Assembly: GCA_918807975.1 (NCBI GenBank)
Contig: OU964924.1
Span: 6,770,501-6,834,500, forward strand
Reading direction: 5' to 3'
Length of the DNA: 64,000 nucleotides
From: Aplidium turbinatum
Taxonomy: Eukaryota; Chordata; Ascidiacea; Aplousobranchia; Polyclinidae
Shown: positions 10,807-21,444 of the stretch, piece by piece
Layout of the letters: the number at the start of each line of letters is the position of its first letter
How positions within the stretch are numbered: position 1 is the stretch's first letter
Translations under genes and position numbers: made by a program
Notes under the pieces: generated by a model
Databases searched by the model: none
What the model was told of the DNA's origin: nothing
Seen by the model: the letters and a program-made list of their open reading frames with translations, nothing else

Positions 10807-11090
10807 TTAGCTTTTCCAGAAAGTTTCATGTTCGACTCCAGCCATCCGCACTTGCTGTTGTTTCTCTGGGTAAGAAACTTTACGATAATTGCCTCTACCC
10901 AGTGATCGATTTCGAGTAATGGGTAGTACCAAATTTAAGCCATAAGTAGAGTAGACAACCGGAAACAGACCTTGCAGTCGGCTGCAGCGTGGGTCAGGTG
11001 TACGTCGGAAGGCGTACATCGATGCATAGCGCTCAAGTCTGCTTTCCCGCAATGCAGGATAAAGATATGAAAAACAAACAAAACAAAAAT
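10807..11090 (+). repeat. tRNA-derived SINE, family C
   Basis: The same sequence occurs antisense at 54740-55045, where the tRNA-like head is better kept. Shared blocks include GCCTCTACCCAGTGATCGAT, CGGCTGCAGCGTGGGTCAGG and GCATAGCGCTCAAGTCTGC, followed by an A-rich tail (AAACAAACAAAACAAAAAT). The head here is shortened to the B-box region (TGTTCGACTCC). Confidence 0.75.
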
Positions 11091-11237
11091 AAATATTTTT
11101 CCAATTGCATTTTCCGCTTGTGGCGCAGGGAGCAGCTTTTCGCTTGCTGGTATCCTGCTGAAGGGCACTGGGCAGGCTTAGGATTTTAGAACCAAAAGCT
11201 TTTTTTTTAAAGGTTTTACTTTTACTTCTGAGTATAG

Positions 11238-11267
11238 GTTAAGAAATCAACTTTAATTGAGGAAGTG
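11238..11267 (+). promoter_or_regulatory. Likely trans-splice acceptor and 5' UTR of NDUFA8
   Basis: A pyrimidine-rich run (TTTTACTTTTACTTCTGAGT) ends in TATAG at 11237, 30 bp before the proposed ATG at 11268. No upstream exon is needed if the mRNA receives the 16-nt spliced leader here, the usual arrangement in Ciona-type tunicates. An ordinary cis-spliced upstream exon cannot be excluded. Confidence 0.45.
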
Positions 11268-14200
11268 ATGGGTTTTATCAATCCAGATGGATATCTTCCT
11301 GGAAGACCTCACAAACTTGAAAATACTGAAGGGATTAGAGAAAGTGTAGATCCAGAGCTGAAAGAAGTTTTTCGTATAATTGATCGTGGTGATGTATGCA
11401 AAAATTTTTGAAGTTAGCTTAATCTGATACATTTTATTACTGAATTATATTTGTTTGTATTTTGTTCTATCGATATTGAGGTATATAGCATTGTCAAGTA
11501 GACTTATCGACGACATTCACAAAGATTATTTCATACTGCTCTTGATTAGGCCTAGTTGAGTTTGAATCTTTTATACTCGGACTGACAAAGCCTCTGGTAG
11601 GTTATTCCTGTTAGTTTGGCGTACTTGTAAAAGATTTTGATGCAGGGCCGGTTATCAAGATTAGCAGAGTGAAGCTTCCAATTGTTGTTGATGTGTTATT
11701 GCCGGGGAATTATTGCATCTACTAGATGTCGCTAAATGGCTAGCAGTCCTAAAATGCATTGCTCAAGCGCACACCCCGAGAGCCAAACCAGCGCCACATG
11801 ATTTTGAGTCGAGTGATTAACCACTGAGCTGACGGCAAAAACATTTGTTTTGTGAAGGTGTTTTGTGAAGGTGTTGCGACCGTGCCAAATTTTTTTTCAA
11901 CTCAATAACTTACTTCGATCACAAGCACGTTTTAACGTTCGCGTTTTGTCGCTTCTACCTTTTTCTTGACCTTTGCTATGTTGATGTGTATTGTGTTGAT
12001 ATGATGGTCAGAAATAAAAAAACAACTGAACTGAACTGAACTGAACTGAACTGTCCTTTATTGATCAGTGGTTGTTGCATTACATACTGATTTGGACCAA
12101 CAGTCAATGCACCAATTATCTGAACTAGGCTGTGCTATCTGCTAATACTGCATAAGAATAATAACACTCTTTTTGTTAGCATTTTGCTTTCACTTTAAAT
12201 CTGTCCTGGTATTGACATTGCGTCCGCGGTTTAAATCATTCATTGAATTAAGTTACACAATGTTACAGTTTCTATCTTACAAGGCCTGGTGCATTTTAAA
12301 ATGGCCTTGCCAATGGTAATATTTCTCTTTATGGAGTTTTCTTTGCCCAGCTTGCTCTTTTGCAGGAGCTAAACCTAACTCATCAAGACAAAGAGCTGTG
12401 TCCACCATGTTAACTATCAATATCCTCTTGATAAATGTGCCTAGGCCGACCACCACAGCAATTGTCTATCAACTTTTTATTTTTTTATTGATCTATACTA
12501 TTTTTCTCTCATTCATCAATTTTTTAGTTTTTGTTGTAACATTTGCTTCAATTTTGAATTTTTTAAGACGTTGCTACCGTGTCAAAATCCATGTACTATT
12601 TAAATTGTTTTTCCCTTGAGCGCACTTGCACAATGATAATTTTAGAACACATAAATAGTGCTTACTAAATTAATCTAGTAACTGATTTTCTAGCTTGGAA
12701 TTCCTTCCCATGCTTTGAAAGCAGCTGCATTCCAGTATGCAGCACAGTGTAATCCAACCAATCAGGAGTTCATGCTGTGTAAAAAAGAAGAAGCCGATCC
12801 AAGAAGATGTCTCAGATATGGAGAAAACGTTTCAGATTGTGCATCAAACTTTTTCAAGTACGTACAAGCTGATATGCCTATGAATCATAAAAATTATCAA
12901 AGCAGCAACTTATTGACATGATACCGTAGCCAAGTTTTCCTAAATAATATTTTTTTGTTAAAGTAGTAGCCTACTGTTTCAGTGTTGTCATACCACTATA
13001 AATGAAGAATTAGTAAGGATCAGTTGTTGTGTAGAATTACAGTAGTCTAGTCGATTTAGTTTCACTTGCATCGTTCATGATGTGCGAACCTTATTTTCGA
13101 TTATGAGTGAAAGATGGTTGCAGTCAATGGTAATATGATCACTGATCAGTAAATATAACAATTGAGTTTGGCAGCTAAATAAACATTTATTTCTAGAGCT
13201 TTTGCTGTCATAAAGGCGGCTTCATCTTCACTCTTATTCAAATAGAATTGATTGAAATAATTTTATGTGGTTGCCAAACCTAATTGTTTCATTTACTGCT
13301 TTTATGTGTTTGGTTGCATTCTGATACAATGATACATGGAGCTTAATAAAATTACACTACACTTAATTATCCAATGACAATATGGTCTGTAATGTCACAT
13401 TCTCAGGAAAAGATTGGTGGGTTAAAATCTGCCTTTTTACATCCTCATCAACTGCGTCAAGAAAATGAAATATTTTCTGACAGGTGTCAAACCCACAACA
13501 ATGTTTGATATGAACGACTCGGTTACATGTCTTGTAATACTAACGAATTTATTTTCACACAAGTCAGCTCAATCTGACTGACTTGTGTGAAAATAAATTC
13601 GTTTGTATCATCAACTACTTACGTCCATTTTAAAAATTCCGTTATCTTTTTATTTCCTCTTTAGAATCTTCCACACTGTAAGTTAATCCTGCCATGATTA
13701 TGTTAGTGATTTTTTTACTGTTATAGGCTACATGTAAAACCACATTCAAATAGAATCTATTGAATACGTTTGCGCATGATAATTTTCTAACATAAAATCT
13801 TAGGCAGAGCAGAACTTTTTCTTGCCAGTTTTTGCTGGTAATATTTTGTCTCTGCTTATTGCATCGAGCACTTTAGTTGCAGCTGCTGCATCTTATTTGT
13901 GGAGCATGTAGTTGTTGTGTATATTTAACAACCGTGTTTCGTTTTCAGAAATGTGACAGATGTGTGCGCCGACGTCTTTGTGAAGTTCAGTCAGTGCCTG
14001 GAGCACAACACTCGACGAGACTATACTTTGTAAGAGCCAGTTAATTCATGCCATGAGTCCTTTTTTTGTAAACTAGTGTTTGTCTTACTTCACTTTTCCT
14101 GCTGCCTGAGAACTTTCATAGTTGGTGTCGAACCGGGGTCCTTTCGAACACCATGCGGCTCCATCATCACCCAAGCACAGTGAAACCCAAACATACAGCT

Positions 14201-17200
14201 ACCGCAAAATGACTTCGGACCTTTCTAAATTTTCAAGAAAAACAAACATTTTTGCATACAATGAAACCTTTTATTAAAAACAATCGACTTTTCTTAATAT
14301 TTTGTCATATTGCCCTTATTTTTAAGGACTAATTGCAGACGATTTGGCATGGAATCACTTAATTTTTTTAAATATTCTTGGGTCATCTCCTGGCACCAAA
14401 CTTTTTTGAGCTCCATCTTGAGTGTGTCCAGATTTGGTGTCTTCTTTTTTGCAATTTTCTTTTTCATTTTTTGCCAGCAATTTTCAAATGGGTTCAAATC
14501 TGGACTGTTACCAGGCCATTCAAGCACATCAATACAATGTTCTTTAAGAAACTTATTGATCTTTTTGGCTGTATGGCATGGTGCACCATCATGCATAAAG
14601 ACCTTGCAGCCATAAATGTGGAAGAAGTTCAGCATGTGCTCCTCCAACACTTTCTGGTAAACATCAGCATTCATTTTTTTGTTCCTCGGCAGGAAATACA
14701 GGCCTGCCCTTCCTCCTTCACCAGAAAAACTTCCCCACATCATGACCGAGTCAGGATGTTTGACGGTTGGGATAGTATAGCGAGGATCAAAGCGACTGGA
14801 TGATCTAGGGCGCCTCACTGTGGTGGATCCCATCCGAAAAACCTGGAAGTTGCTTTCATCTGAAAACATTACACTCCTCCATTGCTCAGTAGTCCGGTGG
14901 GCATATTTCTTCGCAAACGCAAGACGTTTCTGCTTCATTCGCTCAGTTATAAGAGGTTTTTGGCAGCTTTGCGGCAAGGCAAACCCAAGTTCTTCTGGAG
15001 GCGGTGCTGGATTATTCGGATCGTCACGGTCTCCAGCAGATCTGAGTGCATATTTTTTAAGCCTAGTGCTGTCAGTTGAGGTATTTTTTTCAGTTCTCTT
15101 TTCATTATGCGATCTGTACAGCTTGATGTTTTTCTTTTTCTACCACCACCAAACTTATGCTTCGGCACTGCATTGCACGGGAGGTTTTATTCCTTGGCAT
15201 CAGCCAAAATCTTCATAATGGAGGACTTTGATCTTCCACTACGCTGACATATTACCTTTATTTTTACTTTTTCTTGCCTCCAGGCTAGTATACGAGCTTT
15301 TTCCTCATCACTGGTGTACTTTCCAGGCATAGCTAGTAATTCACTTTCAAAAATAACGCATGCAAAATTCTTCTCAAGTATAAACTACTCTAGGGCTCCT
15401 CTTCTTCTCTAAACACTTTTTCAAGACTTTTGACTGAAAAAAAAACTGAAACAAGATTTTACAGCGTTGATATTGCTTTGGTAATCTTCTTCACATTTTT
15501 TACAATCTTTGCATTGTTAGCCATAATGCTTATTGTTAGTCGTATGATCTGATGTAAAACGCACAGCTGCAAACCTGTCGTAAAATTTGCTGTACGCAAA
15601 AAGGTCCGAAGTCATTTTGCGGTAGCTGTACCTTTTTATCAATTACACACAGTTTGCTGGATTAAGTACGGTCGTATGGCACATATTCACCAGTAAATTA
15701 TCAGTTATTTCTGTTTGTTGGTGCTCAACTAGCGCAGATTTTTCATTACATAATATATCTGGTTTGGTTTTTTTATACTTTTTATCCTCTATTCTGTACA
15801 CTTTAGTTACTTTTTTGATCGAAGTATCCCGATCAAGTTTTAAAAATTACCATGCTCGGTTGTTGTCGTAGCAGCTGTCGTAGATAAACGAATGATTTAC
15901 TTGTTATCTCGTAGTATCGCGTCTGCACGTTTTTGTGAATTGTGGACTGAAGTAGAAATTATTTTTGTTCAATGCGTTTTCGTTTGTTTAAGTTACTCTC
16001 TTTCAATTTCAATCATTTCCCTCCCCATTATATGTTTCCGAGCTCACCGCTTGTTTCTGAGATTCTGGAATCAGAGAAACCGATATAATTTATCCGGAGC
16101 AATTATTTTTGACGTCGGCTTGATACCGCTACATACCACGCGGTTTTGTCTGACATGTGTCAAAGTTATGCCATATTTTCGCGTGTCTCACTTGTGTTGT
16201 ATTTCAGTTGCCGAAAACAACAATTGAAGTTTGACCATTGCTTGTTTGAGAAACTTGGTTACGACAAATTGTATGATGCAACTCCCATGGGCACGAAGGT
16301 ATGACATTATTTTAATTCTTGAAGAAAGTAAGCTTATTTTGTGTTGTTTTTTCAGCCGTTGTATTCATATTTCAAGTGTTTTAAAGTGTGAAAAACTTTA
16401 AAGTAGGAAAGAGTGTTCTTATGCTGCTGTAAATTCTGATGATTTTTAAACAATGTTAGAAAGTGTTCTTAAACTATCTTTGAACTTTAAAACATTTTTC
16501 CCTTTCCTCAGTCCGAGATTTATTGTTGTATAAGACTCAAGCATTGGCGTATTCTGGTCATTTGTTGCGTTTAAAATCATTAGCTCGCCCTCCCCAAGCA
16601 TAGTTTAGTCAATATACACTCGACTCCACGAATAAACAATGACAAAACTGAACTACGATAGTGAAAGTCGAGCGTGCGCGCTTGACCAACTTACTTGAGT
16701 ACAGTCCATTCAAAGGCGCCGAGTGAATGGAGCAATTGACAGGCAACAAGCGGAAGCTTCACATTCTGTCAGTCTCTGTGACCGGGCTTGCGTCGTAACA
16801 TTTTCCACAAGGATTTGAGTATGTTTAGTCGGTGGTTAAAACTCTCCAAAACATGCGGGAAGAGACGAACTTGTCTTCTTTCAAGGAGGTTTTCTCACTT
16901 CGGGACAGCGATTTGCTCATTCAATTTCATTCAGCCTCCATAATTGTGCGTATCTGACATTAGAAACCTGTTCAATTGATGTTCGTTGACCTTCAAAGAT
17001 TAATCTCAAAATGTGGATACATTGCTATTATGAAGATTACAGTATGTCTGATTTGTTGCCATGCGTTTTTCTGAAAAAGTGTATCTGAAGCGAAAGATGA
17101 CTCCTACAAAATCAACTCTTCAAAAGAAACATTACCAGACGGCTAAAAATGATAAAATGCTTGCCCATGTCTAAAATATTATCATTCTTGTGATGTAGAA

Positions 17201-17362
17201 TAATTGTAGATTGTAATAGAATCCAAGTCAAAACTGTTCTTATTTCAGATTAAAACCGATCGCCCGAAACCTAGCAATCCTTACCGATTCGAAAACTACG
17301 ACTATCCAAAACCCTTCGGAGCGGACTGGACGCGTCCAATCAAAAAAGTCGACGATCTTTAA
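11268..17362 (+). CDS. NDUFA8: NADH dehydrogenase (complex I) alpha subcomplex subunit 8, five exons
   Basis: Accessory subunit on the intermembrane-space side of mitochondrial complex I, imported through the Mia40 route. Exons: 11268-11393, 12694-12857, 13949-14029, 16208-16298, 17249-17362; all introns are GT-AG, phases 0, 2, 2, 0. This gives 191 aa (human 172). Four CX9C motifs are visible: C-NPTNQEFML-C, C-LRYGENVSD-C, C-ADVFVKFSQ-C and C-RKQQLKFDH-C, the quadruple pattern that defines the family. Flanking words ALKAAAFQYAAQC, DPRRCL and CRKQQLKFD match known NDUFA8 proteins. Exons 2-5 are secure. Exon 1 (MGFINPDGYLPGRPHK...FRIIDRGD) does not resemble the short vertebrate N-terminus; it is chosen because it has an acceptor, an ATG, a GTATGC donor and the right phase. 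Intron 3 carries a Tc1 element, intron 1 an antisense SINE. Confidence 0.9.
11560..11850 (-). repeat. SINE family A in NDUFA8 intron 1
   Basis: Antisense copy. It shows the shared 3' block (TGCAGGGCCGGTTATCAAGA), then TTGTTGATGTGTTATTGCCG, then GCATTGCTCAAGCGCACACC, and ends in the inverted A-box (GTGATTAACCACTGAGCTGA). Confidence 0.75.
11930..12053 (+). repeat. SINE/LINE 3' end with (AACTG)6 tail
   Basis: The sequence TTCTTGACCTTTGCTATGTTGATGTGTATTGTG leads into GAAATAAAAAAAC and six copies of AACTG (12024-12053). The SINE at 31265-31690 ends in a similar AAATAAACTGAACTGAA, so both probably share a 3' tail recognised by the same LINE. The LINE itself is not seen here. Confidence 0.5.
13233..13248 (-). 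repeat. Exact 16-nt spliced-leader copy, antisense in NDUFA8 intron 2
   Basis: The plus strand reads CTTATTCAAATAGAAT, the exact complement of the recalled Ciona leader. The minus strand continues AGTGAAGATGAAGCCGCC, with no GT donor, so it is not a leader RNA gene. No flanking duplication was recognised. It is likely another retroposed leader-bearing transcript, older than the copy at 1230-1327. Confidence 0.5.
13542..13603. repeat. Near-perfect hairpin in NDUFA8 intron 2
   Basis: The arm AACGAATTTATTTTCACACA plus AGTCAG is followed, after a few bases, by its inverted copy ending AAATAAATTCGTT. The stem is about 26 bp with a loop of roughly 10 bases. No target duplication or known family was recognised. 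Confidence 0.75.
14196..15628 (-). mobile_element. Tc1-like DNA transposon in NDUFA8 intron 3
   Basis: The 29-bp perfect inverted ends start CAGCTACCGCAAAATGACTT. TA lies on both sides (14194-14195, 15629-15630), as expected for Tc1/mariner. The element is 1433 bp, inserted antisense to NDUFA8, and carries a broken transposase on the minus strand. Confidence 0.95.
14294..15330 (-). pseudogene. Broken Tc1-like transposase (DD34E)
   Basis: The C-terminal catalytic half is open at 14294-14977 (227 aa). The triad is visible: D40 in MFSDESNFQVF, D130 in FMHDGAPCH and E165 in NPFENCW, spaced 34 residues after the second D. The N-terminal DNA-binding half lies in other frames. One piece at 14947-15168 contains GGGRKRKTSS and RRIIQHRL-like helix text. 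A first piece starts at about 15328 (MPGKYTSDEEKARILAWRQE) and runs into a stop near 15190. At least two frameshifts therefore separate the parts, and this copy cannot make a full transposase. Confidence 0.9.
16670..16810 (+). repeat. Diverged SINE family A in NDUFA8 intron 4
   Basis: Recognisable blocks are GTGCGCGCTTGACCAA, CAGTCCATTCAAAGGCGCCG and GTCTCTGTGACCGGGCTTGC, in the order of the SINE body and 3' block. Strongly diverged; the limits are approximate. Confidence 0.4.
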
Positions 17363-17445
17363 CGTGCTGTGGATTTCTTGATACTTTGTTTTGATTTGCA
17401 TCTTTCAAAAAATTGGTAAAAGCATGATAGGTTTATGAGAGTGTG

Positions 17446-17451
17446 AATAAA
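17446..17451 (+). terminator. Poly(A) signal of NDUFA8
   Basis: AATAAA lies 84 bp after the NDUFA8 stop codon, followed by a T/G-containing stretch. The first good signal downstream. Confidence 0.6.
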
Positions 17452-17762
17452 TTGTACACGTTTAAGCCCCACCTTGAAGATTTGCACCAATCAATAACAG
17501 CAGAATTAAATGCGCCTTTTCAAGGTGAAGATTGTATGAAAGAAAACTCTCGAAGGAAGTACTGTATGCTTTGATAGTTTGTCAGTTAAGCGACAGACAT
17601 ATGCTTATGTTTAAGCTTTTTATTCATTACTGAATCCCTGGTACATTACGTAGCCATAGGCAGGATACGAACGGAAGAGTTTTAAACGTCGCTTTGCACG
17701 ATTAGGCTACTTATTTCGCATACTTGTGCTGAACTATCTCTTTCGAGACAGACTATGTGGAT

Positions 17763-19786
17763 TAGGGTGTTTCATTTTTTCACCATTTTTGAAATTCAAA
17801 ATGCCTGGGGTCCCATCTGGTGGTATTTGGGGAAAAAAGTTTACACCCCAATTTTTTTTCAATTATGACGTCATATTGAGGTGGTCCACGAGGTTTGAAA
17901 TTTTTGGGCCTCAAAATCTCGAAATTTGGCCGTATCTCCGGAACCACACATCATAGATCGACAAAATTAGTATCAAAATGCGCAGAAGGGTCGGTTTCCT
18001 ATACCAGATGTAGAGGATATTAAGGTCTATGTGGTTCAGAAAAAAAGTTATTTCAAAAAATCTGATTTTCGGTCAATTTTCTCCTGATGAACAAAGATCA
18101 GGTGATCAAGATAAGAAATTTTTCTGTATTTTTCCATTCTTGGAAGTTGCTATTGCGTAATAATAGTCCTTGTTTGTTTTGCGAGAGATGAAATGGTAAT
18201 TTGAAGGTATTACTATTATAATATTAATGTAACCGTTGAGAAAGAGGTATGCTGCTCACCTGCTTTAGATTAAGTGTCATTATGGCATTAAGGTCAGGTA
18301 TCAGTATGTCGATGCAAAACTTCAAGGAATTGGAGAGAAATGTGCTTCTCCTTAATTCAGATATAGTCAGTCACTATTTTAACTTGAGGAAGAAAGTAGC
18401 CGAAACTAATCCTAAGTTTTTGAAGAAAATACCCCATTTCCAAGATTTGAAAGATGAACTGCTGAAAGATGTAGTTGGCATATGGAACAAAGCTGGTCTT
18501 CCAATGCTCAGCAAACAGAGAAACCTAGCACTTCTGGCATACAATCTGCCAAAGCATCGGCACTGGTATGTTTGAAACAGAGAAAAAGAAATGAAGTAGT
18601 TAGATGTCTTCTACACAGTAGCGAAAGCGACTCTGATGGGGAAATGAATTGGGAAGATGATAAGGAATACGAGCCTCTGAAACCAACTGTTTGGGGAAAA
18701 GTGTACAAGAAAGTACATTCTTTTTCAATAAATGATAGAAGTTGTGTACTTGCTGATCGTAGGATGACTTCGGTACGCCAGCAGTCAGATCTTATGAGGT
18801 CGGTTCTTGGAAAAGATCAAGTAGCTGCAATGCTGCATCACCTTCGACAGCATACCGCCAACGACAAAAAACGCGAGAAAAATTTCTGATGGAAAGTGAG
18901 AACCTTTTCAACTCAGCTTCTGCCATGCAGTTATGTTATGATGGGCGCGTTGTCGATAAAATAGATCGATACGTTTTCTTGGGTCAACTTGTTGATGATA
19001 ATGGCATGAAGCACGGAAGTGTGCTTCTTGTTAAATCTTTTCCCAAAAGTGTGTCGGTCACTGCAGAACTGATTTTTGGCACCATCATCCAGGAGGTTTG
19101 CAGAGTTCACCTATCCCAAGTATATTCAGTCATGGCTGATACGACTGCTCTCAACACAGGAAAAAAAAGTCCGGAGAATACTCGACTGGTCAATTATCTT
19201 AATGATGAAGTTGGTCATGATATTCATACCCTTTAATGCATGTTCCACATAAACGAAATGTATCTTTCCCATGTCATTTCTTTTGTGGACGGCGCCAAGA
19301 AGGGTCCCGGAGCAATGCAAGATGGGGCTTTGCTTAACCAGATAGCAAGACTAGACAAGCCCAGTACTGAAACATTAACACCAACTATTATTACGCAATA
19401 ACAGCTTCCAAGAGTGGAAAAATACAGAAAAACTTTATCTTGATCACCTGATCTTTGTTCATCAAGAGAAAATATACCAAAAATCAGATTTTTTTAAATA
19501 ACTTTTTTTCTGAACCACATAGACCTTAATATTCTCTACATCAGGTATAGGAAACCGACCCTTCTGCGCATTTTGATACTAATTTTGTCGATCTATGATA
19601 AGCGGTTCCGGAGATACGGCCAAATTTCGAGATTTTGAGGCCCAAAAATTTCAAACCTCGTGGACCACCTCAATATGACGTCATAATTGAAAAAAAATTG
19701 GGGTGTAAACTTTTTTCCCCAAATACCACCAGATGGGACCCCAGGCATTTTGAATTTCAAAAATGGTGAAAAAATGAAACACCCTA
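17763..19786. mobile_element. DNA transposon with about 400-bp inverted ends and 8-bp target duplication
   Basis: The left arm 17763-18168 and the right arm 19393-19786 are near-perfect inverted copies starting TAGGGTGTTTCATTTTTTCA. The exact duplication ATGTGGAT flanks it (17755-17762, 19787-19794). The 8-bp duplication and TAGGG terminus fit hAT-type or a related superfamily, but such long arms are unusual for hAT. The middle holds a broken transposase-like gene. Confidence 0.85.
18249..19398 (+). pseudogene. Broken, unrecognised transposase-like gene of the long-TIR element
   Basis: Three plus-strand pieces in different frames follow one another. 18249-18575 contains LERNVLLLNSDIVSHYFNLR. 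18482-18889 contains an acidic stretch SSESDSDGEMNWEDD, then VYKKVHSFSINDRSCVLADR. 18889-19236 contains VYSVMADTTALNTGKKS, an in-frame stop near 19236, and on past it CMFHINEMYLSHVISFVDGA. At least two frameshifts and one stop break it. Coding text runs directly into the right arm, so the C-terminus may be truncated. I recall uncharacterised invertebrate proteins with a DTTALNTGKKSG motif in multicopy elements, but cannot name the family. Confidence 0.6.
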
Positions 19787-19794
19787 ATGTGGAT

Positions 19795-20732
19795 ACTAGA
19801 TTGTTTATAACAAATATGTGTCAGTTGTTTAAGACACTTTATCATCCATCACCCCCCAATACCAGCCTGAGCAGAACTTTCGGTAGAAAAGTGGACAATA
19901 AAGATGACAGTTCAACCGCGCAGCTAAAAGCAAAGAGTGTCTGCAAAGCACTATGTCAGAGTATCAACTTAACATTTGTTGTGGGCATGCTGTAAGCTGC
20001 GGGGGAGGGTCGCTAGACCTCACACCCGTTGGTCGACGTTGCCTTACATGCGAGAGTGGGAGCTCGCTGTTTCGTGCCACAAGGCTACCCACGAATCAAT
20101 TTTTTACTCCTCCCCGAAACAGAAAAACAAGCAACAATAACTTTTTATCTAAATATTCGAGGTCATTTATCCAATTGCTCGATTAACAAGGTGGAACATT
20201 TTCCCAAAAAAGTTGTGATGTTTGAAAGCATAGGTTACTTCCAGCGAATCCCTGGTTTTCAGACGCAACTTAGACAACTTAATATCGAAAGAGTTACAGG
20301 CTACAGTATACCGCTATAGCAATGAGTTTTCCTGATGTAAGCTATCATTATACATTGCAACTAACTGGAATGAAATGTTCCCAGAATCGCGGTAGACGGC
20401 GCTAAAAACTTAGCGAGTGCGGTATTGCCTTTCTGCGGGTAGCCTTAAAGAGGCTTAATTGGTTTTGTTCCAACTTTTCTACAGTATGTTACCCTAGCCC
20501 CTCAGTTTCCCGTGTAGTCTATCAATCTAGGCTTTTCTTGTGATCTGTGTTTCGGATCTTTATTTTCTGCCAATGATTTTGCAAAGCAATCAATAAATGG
20601 TTTATTCCTCAGAAACAATGGGAATTGTAATACCGTATCCTGTTGTATCGCGGCCAACTCCGCACAATAAGTTCTCATGCTGACAGGGGTCACTAAGAAA
20701 GAAAGTAATTTATTTCCAAGCAAGCAAAGTCT
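19795..20732. other. Intergenic DNA, no gene supported
   Basis: Includes a G-rich stretch near 19994-20010 and two overlapping short frames (19953-20186 and 20029-20319) without recognisable domains. These are likely chance. Confidence 0.4.
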
Positions 20733-20787
20733 GCCTTAATAGCTCAGTTCATTAAGCGCCTAACTTCACAAACAAAGAAATATATAG

Positions 20788-21233
20788 CAGTGATGTAGCT
20801 AAAAAGAAAAAAATAGGGGCCAAAAGCAACTGTTGGGGGGCAAACGTCATTCAGTATGAATTACGATGGTATTAAAATGTTGAGATAGTATCAAAATATT
20901 ATTTTTTGAGGGAAGCAATATAAAAATTTTCCAAGTTCTCCCCCCGTGGCTATACGCAGGCCCGGATTTAGGGGGGGGGGCAGTTGCCCCGGGCCCCCCG
21001 ACTTTTGAAGGGCCCCCCTATGTGGAAAAAAATGTGATTTTGTGTTATTTTATTCCTTTTGACCTTTAAAGTTTCTGCAAAATGCTGTGCAGTACTGGAC
21101 TGATGCTACTGTAGACGTACAGATGGTTTTTACGCGCCGTACGCGCAAAAAATTTTTTTGCACGGGGGCCCCCCGATCTAAAAGTGCCCCGGGCCCCCCA
21201 TCAGCTAAATCCGGCCCTGGCTATACGTCCCTG
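20788..21233. mobile_element. Non-autonomous hAT element
   Basis: The left end is CAGTGATGTAGCTA; the right end is interrupted by a MITE and reads GTGGCTATACG...TCCCTG. The right target copy is ACTTCTAG (21234-21241). The left copy seems to be split as ACTTC...TAG by about 17 extra bases (20763-20787). Inserted into the body of the SINE. Confidence 0.6.
20957..21219. mobile_element. hAT MITE, 263 bp, complete
   Basis: Ends CAGGCCCGGATTTAG / CTAAATCCGGCCCTG, with exact 8-bp duplication GCTATACG (20949-20956, 21220-21227). It landed within the right inverted repeat of the hAT element 20788-21233. Same family as 1-262. Confidence 0.95.
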
Positions 21234-21444
21234 ACTTCTAGATCAAGCTACGCTATTGGTTCGGCTATGTGGATGTTCACTTGAGCAACGTAGCCTATAT
21301 AAAGGCAGCTCTCCATTAGCGGTAAATGGTGGTTGAAAAAACATCACAAACAACAACATTTCAACAAGCTAAAACTTCATGCTGTCAATCTTGGAGACCA
21401 GACCTACGTCAGCGGTTAAAAGCCTATGTCAGGGGTGGCCAGAC

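Noticed and set aside
12398-12619. Hydrophobic 73-codon frame in NDUFA8 intron 1
   Set aside because: T-rich intron sequence gives Phe/Leu/Ile-rich text by composition.
19953-20319. Two overlapping short frames near 20 kb
   Set aside because: No domain, no gene context, likely chance.
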